Source: an uncultured Pseudoxanthomonas sp. | GTDB taxonomy: Bacteria; Pseudomonadota; Gammaproteobacteria; Xanthomonadales; Xanthomonadaceae | Assembly: GCA_946886405.1 (NCBI GenBank) | Contig: CAMPIO010000007.1 | Span: forward strand, 1 to 64,000 | Length of the DNA stretch: 64,000 bases | Direction: 5' to 3' | Shown: piece after piece, positions 21,942-29,284 of the stretch | Layout of the letters: each line of letters begins with the position of its first letter | Position numbering within the stretch: the stretch's first letter is position 1 | Notes under the pieces: model-generated | The model's input: the letters and a program-made list of their open reading frames with translations, nothing else | What the model was told of the DNA's origin: nothing | The model's database searches: none | Position numbers and translations under genes: made by a program

Positions 21942-22057
21942 TGCGCATGGCGTGCGGGGGCATTCAGTCTCCGCCGCCTGTCTTCACCCGACGTGTGCGC
22001 GCTGGCGCCTAGCGTGTCATCCGGGCCCGGTCGTTCCGCGCCGGGCAGGAGAACGCC

Positions 22058-22564
22058 ATGAAGCAACGTCGCGTATTCAGCGCCCCCTCCGTCGCGGTCG
22101 CCGAAACAGCGCTGCATCGCGCCGTGGACGCCGGCATCCACCCGGACCATGCGGCGCTGGTGGGCCGTTCCGACATCGAAGTCCAGCAAGTGCCTGATCG
22201 CGAGAAGGAAGCCGCGCCCACCGATTTCAAGCCGGCCGCGCTGCGGGGGCTGGTCGGCGGTGCCGTACTGGGCCTGCTGCTGGGCGGCGCTGCCATGCTC
22301 ATTCCTGCCGTCGGCATCCACCCTGCGGGCGTGGCCGTGTGCGTGGCGATCGGCGGCTTCGTGGGCATGTGGGCCGCCTCGCTCGCGGGATCGGCGGTGC
22401 CCAGCGAGGTCCGTCGAGACTACGAAGCGCAGATCGATGCGGGGCAGGTGCTGCTGGTGATCGACGACCCGGACGACGCACGACTGGAGCGCGCTACGGC
22501 AGCGGTGCTGGCGGTCGCGGGCATGCTTCGCTTGCAGGTCCTGCCGCACGGCCTGCTGCAGTAG
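22058..22564 (+). CDS. Membrane protein with Gly-rich double hydrophobic segment
   Basis: Protein of 168 residues with a soluble N-terminal part. A central Gly/Ala-rich hydrophobic region (about 62-110, LRGLVGGAVLGLLLGGAAML and a second segment) makes two membrane passes. A C-terminal part (VLLVIDDPDDARLERATAAV) looks like a ferredoxin-like strand-helix unit. This layout resembles stress-related proteins annotated as DUF1269-like, but the match is loose. Function is unknown. Confidence 0.75.
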   Translation: MKQRRVFSAPSVAVAETALHRAVDAGIHPDHAALVGRSDIEVQQVPDREKEAAPTDFKPAALRGLVGGAVLGLLLGGAAMLIPAVGIHPAGVAVCVAIGGFVGMWAASLAGSAVPSEVRRDYEAQIDAGQVLLVIDDPDDARLERATAAVLAVAGMLRLQVLPHGLLQ

Positions 22565-22614
22565 CCCTCCATCGCGACGTATCATCACGACGGACACGGG
22601 CAGAGGGCAGGCAC

Positions 22615-23061
22615 ATGCGTCGTTGGGCGATGGCGGGAACGTTGTTGTGGGCAGGCGCCGCCATGGCGTCGGACGCGCCGCAGTGGGAGAAGTTCGGCGC
22701 TGATCTGCCGCAGGGCCCCGTCGTACCGTTGGCCAGTGCATTGGCCGATCCTGTAGCGCATGTCGGACAGCCCACGGTGTTCAGTGGCCGCGTCGTCGAT
22801 GTCTGCCAGAAGAAGGGCTGCTGGGTGATGCTGGAGGACGAAGGGCAGGGCGCACGCGTGCTGCTCGGGGACCACGACTTCTACGTGCCGAAGGACGTGC
22901 GCGGCAAAGCGCAGGTGCATGGTGTGCTCTCGCGCGTGGAACTGTCGCCGGACGCGCAGCGGCATACCGCGCAGGAGACCTCCGGGGCTGCGGTGCCGCC
23001 GGTGGAGTACCGCATCGTCGCCGATGGCGTGCAGGTCTTGGCCGACGATCCCGGCGCCTGA
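22615..23061 (+). CDS. DUF4920-type periplasmic protein
   Basis: Secreted protein of 148 residues with a signal peptide (MRRWAMAGTLLWAGAAMAS). The core holds VFSGRVVDVCQKKGCWVMLED, a Cys-containing OB-like motif typical of DUF4920 proteins. The two Cys are four residues apart and may bind metal or form a disulfide. A TATCAT -10-like hexamer at 22580-22585 precedes it. Role is unknown. Confidence 0.8.
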   Translation: MRRWAMAGTLLWAGAAMASDAPQWEKFGADLPQGPVVPLASALADPVAHVGQPTVFSGRVVDVCQKKGCWVMLEDEGQGARVLLGDHDFYVPKDVRGKAQVHGVLSRVELSPDAQRHTAQETSGAAVPPVEYRIVADGVQVLADDPGA

Positions 23062-23070
23062 CCGGCGCCC

Positions 23071-23706
23071 TCAGGCGAGCAGACGCTCGGATGGAATGAC
23101 ATGGCGTCCCGGCGGTGCATCGAGTGCCGCCTGCAGCAGTGCCTCGGCGACGCGCTGTGCGGGCACGATGCGGTAACGCGCGGGCAACACCCCATCCAGC
23201 GCTCCCATGACGCGCAGCGCCAGGCGCTCACCGCCACGACGCTGACTGCGTTCGCCACCCAGTAGCCCGGGGCGCAGCAGCGTCAGCGAGGTGAAGCCGA
23301 TGCGGCCGAGGGCCTCTTCCACCTCGCCCTTGGTACGCGAATAGAAGATGCGCGAACCCGTGTCCGCGCCCATCGCCGATACCAATGCGAAGGCGGCCGC
23401 CCCGTGTGCATGTGCCTGGCGTGCGATCGCCAGCGGATAGTCAAGATCCACACGCCGGAACGCTTCCTGCGAACCCGCATCGCGAATCGTCGTGCCCAGT
23501 GCGCACGCCACGGCGTCCACCCGCCACCAGTCCGCGTCGCCTGGAAGCGCATCGAAGTCCACCACCGGGTTCAACAGCTTCGGATGCGGAAGTAGCGGCC
23601 GCCGCGTCGGCGCCACGACCTGCTGCACGTGGTCGGAGGCGAGCGCGAGTCGCAGCGTGGCGTCGCCGACGAGGCCGGTAGCGCCGGCCAGCAATAGACG
23701 CGTCAT
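23071..23706 (-). CDS. NAD(P)-binding epimerase-like oxidoreductase
   Basis: Rossmann-fold protein of 211 residues starting MTRLLLAGATGLVGDATLRLA, with the NAD(P) motif GATGLVG. It has ALVSAMGADTGSRIFYSRTKGEVE, carrying the Tyr/Lys of atypical short-chain dehydrogenases. It belongs to the NAD(P)H-binding/YbjT- or HTATIP2-like group, often called nucleoside-diphosphate-sugar epimerase. The start at 23706 is set by the motif; upstream open sequence looks unrelated. Substrate is unknown. Confidence 0.85.
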   Translation of the reverse strand: MTRLLLAGATGLVGDATLRLALASDHVQQVVAPTRRPLLPHPKLLNPVVDFDALPGDADWWRVDAVACALGTTIRDAGSQEAFRRVDLDYPLAIARQAHAHGAAAFALVSAMGADTGSRIFYSRTKGEVEEALGRIGFTSLTLLRPGLLGGERSQRRGGERLALRVMGALDGVLPARYRIVPAQRVAEALLQAALDAPPGRHVIPSERLLA

Positions 23707-23863
23707 CGGAGTGCCCGGTCGGAGGGAAAGGGACTCCATCTTGCCAGTCGCGCGCCGTAACCGTGCGTGCGCATCGGTTACGCTTTCACGGCGGGCACGG
23801 CCCGACCACCTGGAACCGCCCCATGCGTTCTGCCGTCTTCGCACTCCTTGCGCATCGTCAACA

Positions 23864-24259
23864 ATGAACCTGCCCCTCCATTACGGCGTACTGGGCGCGC
23901 TGGAAGCAGGCCTCATCGCGCTGCTCATCGGCCTGCTGTGCTTCCTGTTCTGGAACGCGGTATGCGTCCGCATGCGCTGGTCGATCGGCCACGCCATCGG
24001 GTGGTCGTGCCTGTCCGCCGTGGTGATTGGCGCAGGGGTGGATGTCTGGAACATGTTCTACCTGGGCATCGCCCGCCTCGAGTCGCCGCTTTATGCACGC
24101 ATCGCGTTGCAGGGCATCCATGATCCCGACGGACTCGGCTCCCGCGTGGTGCTGGAACTTGCCGGCGCCCTGACCGGTGTCGTGCTGGGTTGGCATTGGT
24201 TCAGCAAAAAAATCGACGCCGCCACGGCGAACGACGGCGCCGAAAAAACGGATGCATAA
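23864..24259 (+). CDS. Hypothetical membrane protein, 131 aa
   Basis: Small inner-membrane protein starting MNLPLHYGVLGALEAGLIAL, with about three hydrophobic helices (10-31, 45-66, 98-116) and a charged tail (KKIDAATANDGAEKTDA). The start at 23864 is the first ATG that gives a sensible membrane protein. Family and function are not recognised. Confidence 0.65.
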   Translation: MNLPLHYGVLGALEAGLIALLIGLLCFLFWNAVCVRMRWSIGHAIGWSCLSAVVIGAGVDVWNMFYLGIARLESPLYARIALQGIHDPDGLGSRVVLELAGALTGVVLGWHWFSKKIDAATANDGAEKTDA

Positions 24260-24463
24260 CACCAAACATGGTGCCGGATCACGGATTCGACGCACTGCTG
24301 ACGCCGCACTCACGGGCGCCTAACACCGGGTTAGCCGAAGCCGCATCCTGCGTGGTTAAGCATGCGTGCACGTTCATGTCGCGCCGCAAATTTCGTTCAG
24401 ATGAGCGGCGGCAAGGTGGGGTCGTGCGCAATCGGACGCACTCCCACAGAACGGAGCACTGAC
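24260..24463. other. Intergenic region before the EF-hand gene
   Basis: About 200 bp without a convincing gene. It contains a short perfect inverted repeat, CTAAC-ACCGG-GTTAG, at 24320-24334, a possible operator for the downstream calcium-binding protein gene. No firm promoter was identified. Confidence 0.35.
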
Positions 24464-24838
24464 ATGACGAATAACAACCGCAAGCCGCTGATCGCCCTGG
24501 TCGCCCTGAGCGCCGCGCTGGCCATGCCGCTGGCGTTCGCGCAGGAAAAGACCGAGGACGCCGCACAGGCGCAGCAGCAGACCGAGCAGAGCGCCGAGCA
24601 GGCCACGGGTTCGGCCACCACGCCGACGCAGAGCACCGATGCAGGTGCGACGCAGGCCAAGCAGGGTTGGGCTGACGTCGACACCAATGCGGACGGCAAC
24701 ATCAGCAAGGAAGAAGCCGCTGCCAATCCGGGCTTGAGCCAGGTGTTCGACCAGGCCGATGCCAATGCGGATGGTTCGCTGACCGCTGATGAGTACAAGG
24801 CGTTCGTGAGCAAGAACTACGGTGACCAGCAGAAGTAA
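24464..24838 (+). CDS. Secreted EF-hand protein, 124 aa
   Basis: Exported protein with a signal peptide (ALSAALAMPLAFAQ, residues 14-27) and a low-complexity Gln/Glu/Thr region. Two calcium-binding EF loops follow near residues 73-84 and 97-108, DTNADGNISKEE and DANADGSLTADE. All the usual Asp/Asn/Glu ligands are present. It resembles the other EF-hand protein 120 bp downstream and is followed by its own terminator. It is probably a calcium-binding envelope protein; no partner is evident. Confidence 0.85.
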   Translation: MTNNNRKPLIALVALSAALAMPLAFAQEKTEDAAQAQQQTEQSAEQATGSATTPTQSTDAGATQAKQGWADVDTNADGNISKEEAAANPGLSQVFDQADANADGSLTADEYKAFVSKNYGDQQK

Positions 24839-24894
24839 GTCGCCGGCAGTGCGGGGTCATGCCTGTGCAGCGACGCACGGGCGTGACCTGATCG

Positions 24895-24926
24895 AGGGGC
24901 GGCCGTCGTGTCGCCCCTTTGTTTTT
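24895..24926 (+). terminator. Intrinsic terminator after the first EF-hand gene
   Basis: AGGGGCG (24895-24901) pairs with CGCCCCT (24912-24918) around a 10-nt loop, followed by TTTGTTTTT on the plus strand. Confidence 0.85.
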
Positions 24927-24958
24927 GACGGGAGCCGCGCTCCCGCAAGGAGGAATCG

Positions 24959-25267
24959 ATGAAACCGACCACCGCAACGCTCTCCGGGCTCGGCATCGCG
25001 TGCGCGATGGCGCTTGCGGCGATGCCATCGGCGTCGGCGCAGGATGCTGCGGGGCGCGCAGACGAATCCCCGACGCAGGCAGCCGCTACGCCGACTCCCG
25101 CACCGCGTCCATTCGCAGAACTCGACCAGAACGCGGACGGCGCCATCAGCAAGGACGAGGCGGCGGTCGATCCGCCGCTCGCCCAGGTGTTCGGTACGCT
25201 GGACAAGGATGCCGATGGCCGGCTGAGCCCCGAGGAATATGCCGTACATGCGCAGGGAACCCCCTGA
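24959..25267 (+). CDS. Secreted EF-hand protein, 102 aa
   Basis: Second exported calcium-binding protein, with a signal peptide ending SASAQ and a Pro/Thr/Ala linker. Its EF loops are DQNADGAISKDE and DKDADGRLSPEE. The arrangement mirrors the 124-aa neighbour, so the pair looks like an old duplication. An AAGGAGG ribosome site lies just upstream of the ATG at 24959. The proline-rich lipoprotein gene follows after 35 bp and is probably cotranscribed. Confidence 0.85.
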   Translation: MKPTTATLSGLGIACAMALAAMPSASAQDAAGRADESPTQAAATPTPAPRPFAELDQNADGAISKDEAAVDPPLAQVFGTLDKDADGRLSPEEYAVHAQGTP

Positions 25268-25302
25268 GCATCTCTCCCCCGAACGACTGCATGGAGGAAC
25301 CC

Positions 25303-25593
25303 ATGAAGCTTTCCATCCAACGACTGACGATGAGCTTGGGCGTAGCGCTGTTGGGCGCGGGCCTGATGACCGCCTGCGGGCCCAAGCCGGAAGACACGCC
25401 GCCACCCAGCGCGCCCGAGCCCATGGAGACGGCACCGCCGACCGACAACATGACGCCGCCGGCTCCAACGCCGACCGATCCGGCCGTGCCCCCAACCGAC
25501 CCGACCCTGCCGCCGCCGGCCAATCCGAACGCGCCGGAAACCACGCCGCCACCGGCCGATGGCACCACGCCGCCGCCGAGTTCCGGGGGCTGA
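25303..25593 (+). CDS. Proline-rich lipoprotein, 96 aa
   Basis: N-terminal lipoprotein signal with lipobox LMTAC at about residue 24. The rest is nearly all Pro, Thr, Ala and Asp (units such as PPTDPTLPPPANPNAP), so it is probably an unstructured spacer from the membrane into the periplasm. A GGAGG ribosome site favours the ATG at 25303 over the one 12 bases earlier. It shares a transcript with the 102-aa EF-hand gene. Function is unknown. Confidence 0.75.
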   Translation: MKLSIQRLTMSLGVALLGAGLMTACGPKPEDTPPPSAPEPMETAPPTDNMTPPAPTPTDPAVPPTDPTLPPPANPNAPETTPPPADGTTPPPSSGG

Positions 25594-25627
25594 CCACCAA
25601 TCCCGTCCTCACTCACTGATGATGCAG

Positions 25628-25656
25628 ACGGCCGCCCAAGCAAGGCGGCCGTTTTT
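25628..25656 (+). terminator. Intrinsic terminator after the proline-rich lipoprotein gene
   Basis: ACGGCCGCC (25628-25636) pairs with GGCGGCCGT (25644-25652) around a 7-nt loop and is followed by a run of T on the plus strand. Confidence 0.9.
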
Positions 25657-25721
25657 CATGGAGTGCGAGCGCGGCTGCTATTCTTCGCGACCTTCATGGA
25701 ACGTGGAAGGACAGGCATCCG

Positions 25722-26444
25722 ATGGCGCGCATCCAATGGGTCGGTTTCGACGGCGACGACACGCTGTGGAAGAGCGAGGACTATTACCGGCAGGCGGAAG
25801 CGGACTTCGAGGCGATCCTCGGTGCGTACGTCGATCTTGCGGACGCGGGCACGCATCAGCACCTGCTGGATGTCGAGCGCCGCAACCTGAAGATCTTCGG
25901 TTACGGCGTGAAGGGCATGACCCTTTCGATGCTGGAGACCGCCATCCAGGTGACCGATGAACGCATCAGTGCGCGGGATCTGCATCGCGTGATCGAAATC
26001 GGGCGTGCCACGCTGCAACACCCGGTGGACCTGCTGCCCGGCATTCGCGAAGCGGTCGAACGGATCGCCGCCGACCACGAGATCGTGCTGATCACCAAGG
26101 GCGACCTGTTCCACCAGGAAGCCAAGATCGCGCAATCCGGATTGACCGACCTGTTCCACCGCATCGAGGTGGTATCCGAGAAGGACGAAGCCACCTACGC
26201 GCGCGTGCTGCGGGAACTCGATGTGGCACCGTCGCACTTCGCGATGGTCGGCAACTCACTGCGCTCGGACATCGAACCCGTGCTCACGCTGGGAGGCTGG
26301 GGCATTCACATGCCCTACCACGTCACCTGGGCACTCGAGACCGAGCATGGTGTCGCCGCCGACGCCCCGAAGCTGCAGGTGGTGCAGAACGCGGGCGAGC
26401 TGGTGGATGCCGTGGCGAGGATCGAAGCCACGCCCGACGCGTGA
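25722..26444 (+). CDS. HAD-superfamily hydrolase
   Basis: Cytoplasmic phosphatase-like protein of 240 residues. Motif I is WVGFDGDDTLWKSED, motif II LITKGDLFH, and the C-terminal motif includes MVGNSLRSDIEPVLTLGG. A helical cap of the YjjG/subfamily I type lies between. The natural substrate is not predictable. It is a stand-alone gene after the terminator at 25628. Confidence 0.9.
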   Translation: MARIQWVGFDGDDTLWKSEDYYRQAEADFEAILGAYVDLADAGTHQHLLDVERRNLKIFGYGVKGMTLSMLETAIQVTDERISARDLHRVIEIGRATLQHPVDLLPGIREAVERIAADHEIVLITKGDLFHQEAKIAQSGLTDLFHRIEVVSEKDEATYARVLRELDVAPSHFAMVGNSLRSDIEPVLTLGGWGIHMPYHVTWALETEHGVAADAPKLQVVQNAGELVDAVARIEATPDA

Positions 26445-26484
26445 ACGCGCAGCAGGCCCCGCGAGGGTGGGGCACAATGGCGCC

Positions 26485-26955
26485 GTGAAACGCACGTTGC
26501 TGATCCCTGTCCTGCTGTCGTGCCTGGCCTTGGCGCCGGGCATGCCTGCCGCTGCGCAGGACGCCACGCCGGCGGCGTACACGCCGGCCAGCGGTGATGC
26601 AGCGGTGGACCGCCACCTGGTGGACATCAACGAGTACGCCAGCCGCTATCCCGCAGCATTCGCCGACGAGATGGGGCGCTACTACACCGTACCGCGCGCC
26701 TACGTGGAAGCGATGCAGCAACAGCCAGGCTGGACCGCCGGGGACATCTTCATGGCGTGCGCGCTGGCGCAGATCGTGGGGCAACCGTGCCGAGCAGTCG
26801 TGCGTGAATGGTCGCGCGACCATGAAGGCGGATGGAAGGCTGTCGCCAGTCGCCTGCAGGCCGAGCCCGGCAGCGCCCAGTACCGGCGGCTGCGCAGCGC
26901 GCTGGAAGCGAGCTACCGCCGCTGGGACCGGCCGGCACCTGCAAGCGAGAAATGA
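26485..26955 (+). CDS. Hypothetical secreted protein, 156 aa
   Basis: Protein with a signal peptide (MKRTLLIPVLLSCLALAPG...AAAQ) and a helical mature domain containing Cys in MACALAQIVGQPC and an Arg/Trp-rich end (VVREWSRDHEGGWKAVASRL). The start is GTG at 26485. A CACAAT hexamer only 6 bases upstream suggests a nearly leaderless transcript. Family not recognised. It ends just before an 18-bp perfect inverted repeat that separates it from a convergent gene. Confidence 0.7.
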   Translation: MKRTLLIPVLLSCLALAPGMPAAAQDATPAAYTPASGDAAVDRHLVDINEYASRYPAAFADEMGRYYTVPRAYVEAMQQQPGWTAGDIFMACALAQIVGQPCRAVVREWSRDHEGGWKAVASRLQAEPGSAQYRRLRSALEASYRRWDRPAPASEK

Positions 26956-26957
26956 GC

Positions 26958-27014
26958 GGAGAGGAGTGAGGAGTGGGAGCGAAGCACGCCTTTACTCACT
27001 CCTCACTCCTCTCC
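26958..27014. terminator. 18-bp perfect inverted repeat between convergent genes
   Basis: GGAGAGGAGTGAGGAGTG (26958-26975) is exactly complementary to 26997-27014, with a 21-nt loop. One arm is pure purine apart from two T, and the stem begins 3 bp after one stop codon and ends 3 bp before the other. It could act as a bidirectional transcription barrier. It has no U-tract. Confidence 0.6.
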
Positions 27015-27016
27015 AC

Positions 27017-28144
27017 TCACTCCTGCTTATTCCCGTACATGATCAGCAGCACCAGGTCTTCTTCGCCGTCCTGGCTGATGGCGTGTGTGCTGCCGGGCCG
27101 GGTCAGCATCGCGTCGCCGGCACGCACGGCCTGCGCCTTGCCGTCCAGTTCGTAGATGCCGCGACCACTCAGCACGTAGTAGATCTCGTCCTTGTGGTGC
27201 TGGTGCAGGCCGATGCCGGCGCCGCGGTGGAGCACGCGCTTGCGGAACTCGAAGCCAAGCGCCGGGGCGTCCCTGAAGAACGGAAACGCTGTCGTCGCAC
27301 CTGCGCCGCCGTGCGGTCCTGGCTGCGGCACGGCGATGTCGTGTTCGTGCACGACGAGGGATTGATTCGGCTGCGCCTTGCGATCGGTGAGCGCCGTGGC
27401 CGGCGCGCCGCAATCGGTGTCGCGGGTGACATGCGTGGCCAGCGATGGATCGATCTTTTTCCAGCCGGCCACCACCAGGCAGGCCACCATCACCGCGCCG
27501 CGTTGCTGGAAGTGGGTATCGTCCTGCTGGTCCTGTTCCGGCACGTGCATGAAATACGCCTTGCTCGCGTCATCGCCGGCGGCGCGCAGCCAGTCCATGC
27601 TCAGGGCAGTCAGGTCAATCAGACCTACGTTCTCGCGCTGCGCCAGGTCGCGCACGGCTTGGGCGTACAGACCGTGTGTGTCGAGCAACTGGCCGCGATC
27701 GAACTTGCGACGTGCCACCGGCGTCACCAGGACCGGTGTGGCGTCCTTGTCGCGCGCCAGTGCGACATAACGCATCAGCCATTCGGGAAATGCGCGCTGC
27801 GGCTCGTTGTAGCGGGTGGGGTCTTCGATCTTCTCGTCGTTGTGGCCGAACTGGATCAGCAGCACGTCGCCCGTGCGCATCTCCTTCGCCATGCCGTCGA
27901 ACCAGCCCTCGGCGATGAAGCTGCGTGAGCTCCTGCCACTCTGCGCGTGGTTGTGGACCACGTAAGCGTCGTCATCGAGGAACGACTGCAACTGCTGGCC
28001 CCAACCTTCGCGCGGTGCGCGTTCCGGCCCGTAGTGGCTGGCAGTGGAGTCGCCCGCGATGAAGACCTGGCGGGGGGGCTGCATCTGCGCGCTGGCCTGC
28101 GCAGCGCAGGCACAGAGCGCGACCATCAGAAAAGAGCGAAGCAT
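27017..28144 (-). CDS. Rhamnogalacturonan acetylesterase-like SGNH hydrolase fused to a cupin
   Basis: Secreted two-domain protein of 375 residues. A signal peptide (MLRSFLMVALCACAAQASAQ) is followed by an SGNH/GDSL esterase. Its Ser block is VFIAGDSTASHYG, the block III motif is IQFGHNDEK, and the C-terminal Asp/His block is near DTHFQQRGA. From about residue 265 there is a cupin domain with metal-type residues HQHHKDEIYYVLSGRG and PGSTHAISQDGEED. It probably removes acetyl groups from pectic chains. It lies downstream of kduI-kduD on the same strand. Confidence 0.85.
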   Translation of the reverse strand: MLRSFLMVALCACAAQASAQMQPPRQVFIAGDSTASHYGPERAPREGWGQQLQSFLDDDAYVVHNHAQSGRSSRSFIAEGWFDGMAKEMRTGDVLLIQFGHNDEKIEDPTRYNEPQRAFPEWLMRYVALARDKDATPVLVTPVARRKFDRGQLLDTHGLYAQAVRDLAQRENVGLIDLTALSMDWLRAAGDDASKAYFMHVPEQDQQDDTHFQQRGAVMVACLVVAGWKKIDPSLATHVTRDTDCGAPATALTDRKAQPNQSLVVHEHDIAVPQPGPHGGAGATTAFPFFRDAPALGFEFRKRVLHRGAGIGLHQHHKDEIYYVLSGRGIYELDGKAQAVRAGDAMLTRPGSTHAISQDGEEDLVLLIMYGNKQE

Positions 28145-28185
28145 TGCCAGTCTCCGGTATTCGCCAGCACGCGTGCAGAAGCCCG

Positions 28186-28210
28186 TGCAGGAACGACGCA
28201 AGTCGCGACC
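28186..28210 (+). repeat. REP-like repeat, copy 1
   Basis: A 25-bp unit TGCAGGAACGACGCAAGTCG-plus-CGACC. It matches the inverted copy at 28314-28338 in 22 of 25 positions. The core CGACGYAAGTCG is palindromic. Confidence 0.75.
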
Positions 28211-28313
28211 GCCAAGCCGGAAGACATTCCGGCAAGGATCGAAGCCGCTCAAGGCGAAGGCGCCCTCCGCCTTTTTCCGTATCGATCCGCGTCCACTGCT
28301 CTCCTGGTTCTGT

Positions 28314-28338
28314 GGTCGCGACTTACGTCGCTCCTACA
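28314..28338 (-). repeat. REP-like repeat, copy 2, inverted
   Basis: Reverse-oriented copy of the 28186-28210 unit, reading TGTAGGAGCGACGTAAGTCG then CGACC on the minus strand. The pair brackets about 100 bp between kduD and the acetylesterase gene and could form a long stem on the mRNA. No gene is seen in 28145-28361. Confidence 0.75.
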
Positions 28339-28361
28339 GAGAGGCACAGCAACTGCGCACG

Positions 28362-29120
28362 TCAGCGCGCCAGCCAGCCGCCATCGACGGGAATGACCGC
28401 ACCATTGACGTAGTCGGATGCGCGCGAGGACAGGAACACCGCGGTGCCACCCAGGTCCGACGGCTCGCCCCAGCGGCCGGCCGGGATGCGGTCCAGGATG
28501 GCCTTGTTGCGGTCTTCATCGGCGCGCAGCTGCGCGGTGTTGTCGGTGGCCATGTAGCCGGGCGCGATGGCGTTGATGTTGATGCCCTTGGAACCCCATT
28601 CGTTGGCGAGCAGGCGGGTGATGCCGGCGATGCCGCTCTTGGAGGCCGTGTACGACGGCACGCGGATGCCGCCCTGGAACGACAGCATCGAGGCGATGTT
28701 GATGATCTTGCCGCTGCCCTGCGCGATGAAATGGCGGCCCGCGGCCTGCGACATGAAGAACGCGGACTTGATGTTCACGTTCATCACATCGTCCCAGTCC
28801 TTCTCGCTGAAATCCACGGCGTCGGCGCGACGGATCAGGCCCGCGTTGTTGACCAGGATGTCCAGTCCGCCCAGGCCGTCGACGGTTTCCTTCACCAGGC
28901 GCTCGACCGGGTCGATGCTGATGAGGTTGGCTTCCAGGTTGAGGAAACGGCGACCAAGGGCGCGCACCTTCTCGCCGGTTTCCGCGGCTTCCACGATGCC
29001 AGCCGCGGCGATGTCGGCACCGGCTTCGGCCAGCGCCACGGCGATGCCCTGGCCCAGGCCGGTGTTGGCGCCGGTGACCAGCGCGATCTTGCCTTCAAGA
29101 CTGAACGGATTGCTTGCCAT
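28362..29120 (-). CDS. kduD: 2-dehydro-3-deoxy-D-gluconate 5-dehydrogenase
   Basis: Short-chain dehydrogenase reducing 3-deoxy-D-glycero-2,5-hexodiulosonate to 2-keto-3-deoxygluconate in pectate breakdown. The 252 residues carry the cofactor motif TGANTGLGQG, the structural NNAG, and the catalytic Ser/YxxxK (PSYTASKSG). The C-terminus GAVIPVDGGWLAR is typical of KduD. It follows kduI on the same strand with a REP cluster between and feeds KdgK further along the locus. Confidence 0.93.
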   Translation of the reverse strand: MASNPFSLEGKIALVTGANTGLGQGIAVALAEAGADIAAAGIVEAAETGEKVRALGRRFLNLEANLISIDPVERLVKETVDGLGGLDILVNNAGLIRRADAVDFSEKDWDDVMNVNIKSAFFMSQAAGRHFIAQGSGKIINIASMLSFQGGIRVPSYTASKSGIAGITRLLANEWGSKGININAIAPGYMATDNTAQLRADEDRNKAILDRIPAGRWGEPSDLGGTAVFLSSRASDYVNGAVIPVDGGWLAR

Positions 29121-29151
29121 CGTGGATTCCCTCGGTGTGGTGCGCTTCTGG

Positions 29152-29175
29152 TAGAGCGGAGCTTGCTCCGCTGCG
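29152..29175 (+). repeat. GTAG-type REP, copy 1
   Basis: GTAG-AGCGGAGC-TT-GCTCCGCT-GC: the GTAG head plus palindrome typical of xanthomonad REP elements. An identical copy is at 29201-29224. Confidence 0.9.
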
Positions 29176-29200
29176 CTGGGTGCATCGGCTTCGGATGGAG

Positions 29201-29224
29201 TAGAGCGGAGCTTGCTCCGCTGCT
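29201..29224 (+). repeat. GTAG-type REP, copy 2
   Basis: Exact direct repeat of 29152-29175, separated by 25 bp. Confidence 0.9.
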
Positions 29225-29251
29225 GTTGACGCTGTGTTCCGCTGATGCGTG

Positions 29252-29275
29252 GAGCCGAGCAAGCTCGGCTCTACG
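29252..29275 (-). repeat. GTAG-type REP, copy 3, inverted
   Basis: On the minus strand GTAG-AGCCGAGC-TT-GCTCGGCT-CC. Relative to copies 1 and 2 both arms changed together (CGG to CCG and CCG to CGG), so the hairpin is preserved. The three copies fill the kduI-kduD gap. Confidence 0.9.
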
Positions 29276-29284
29276 GCACGTCTG

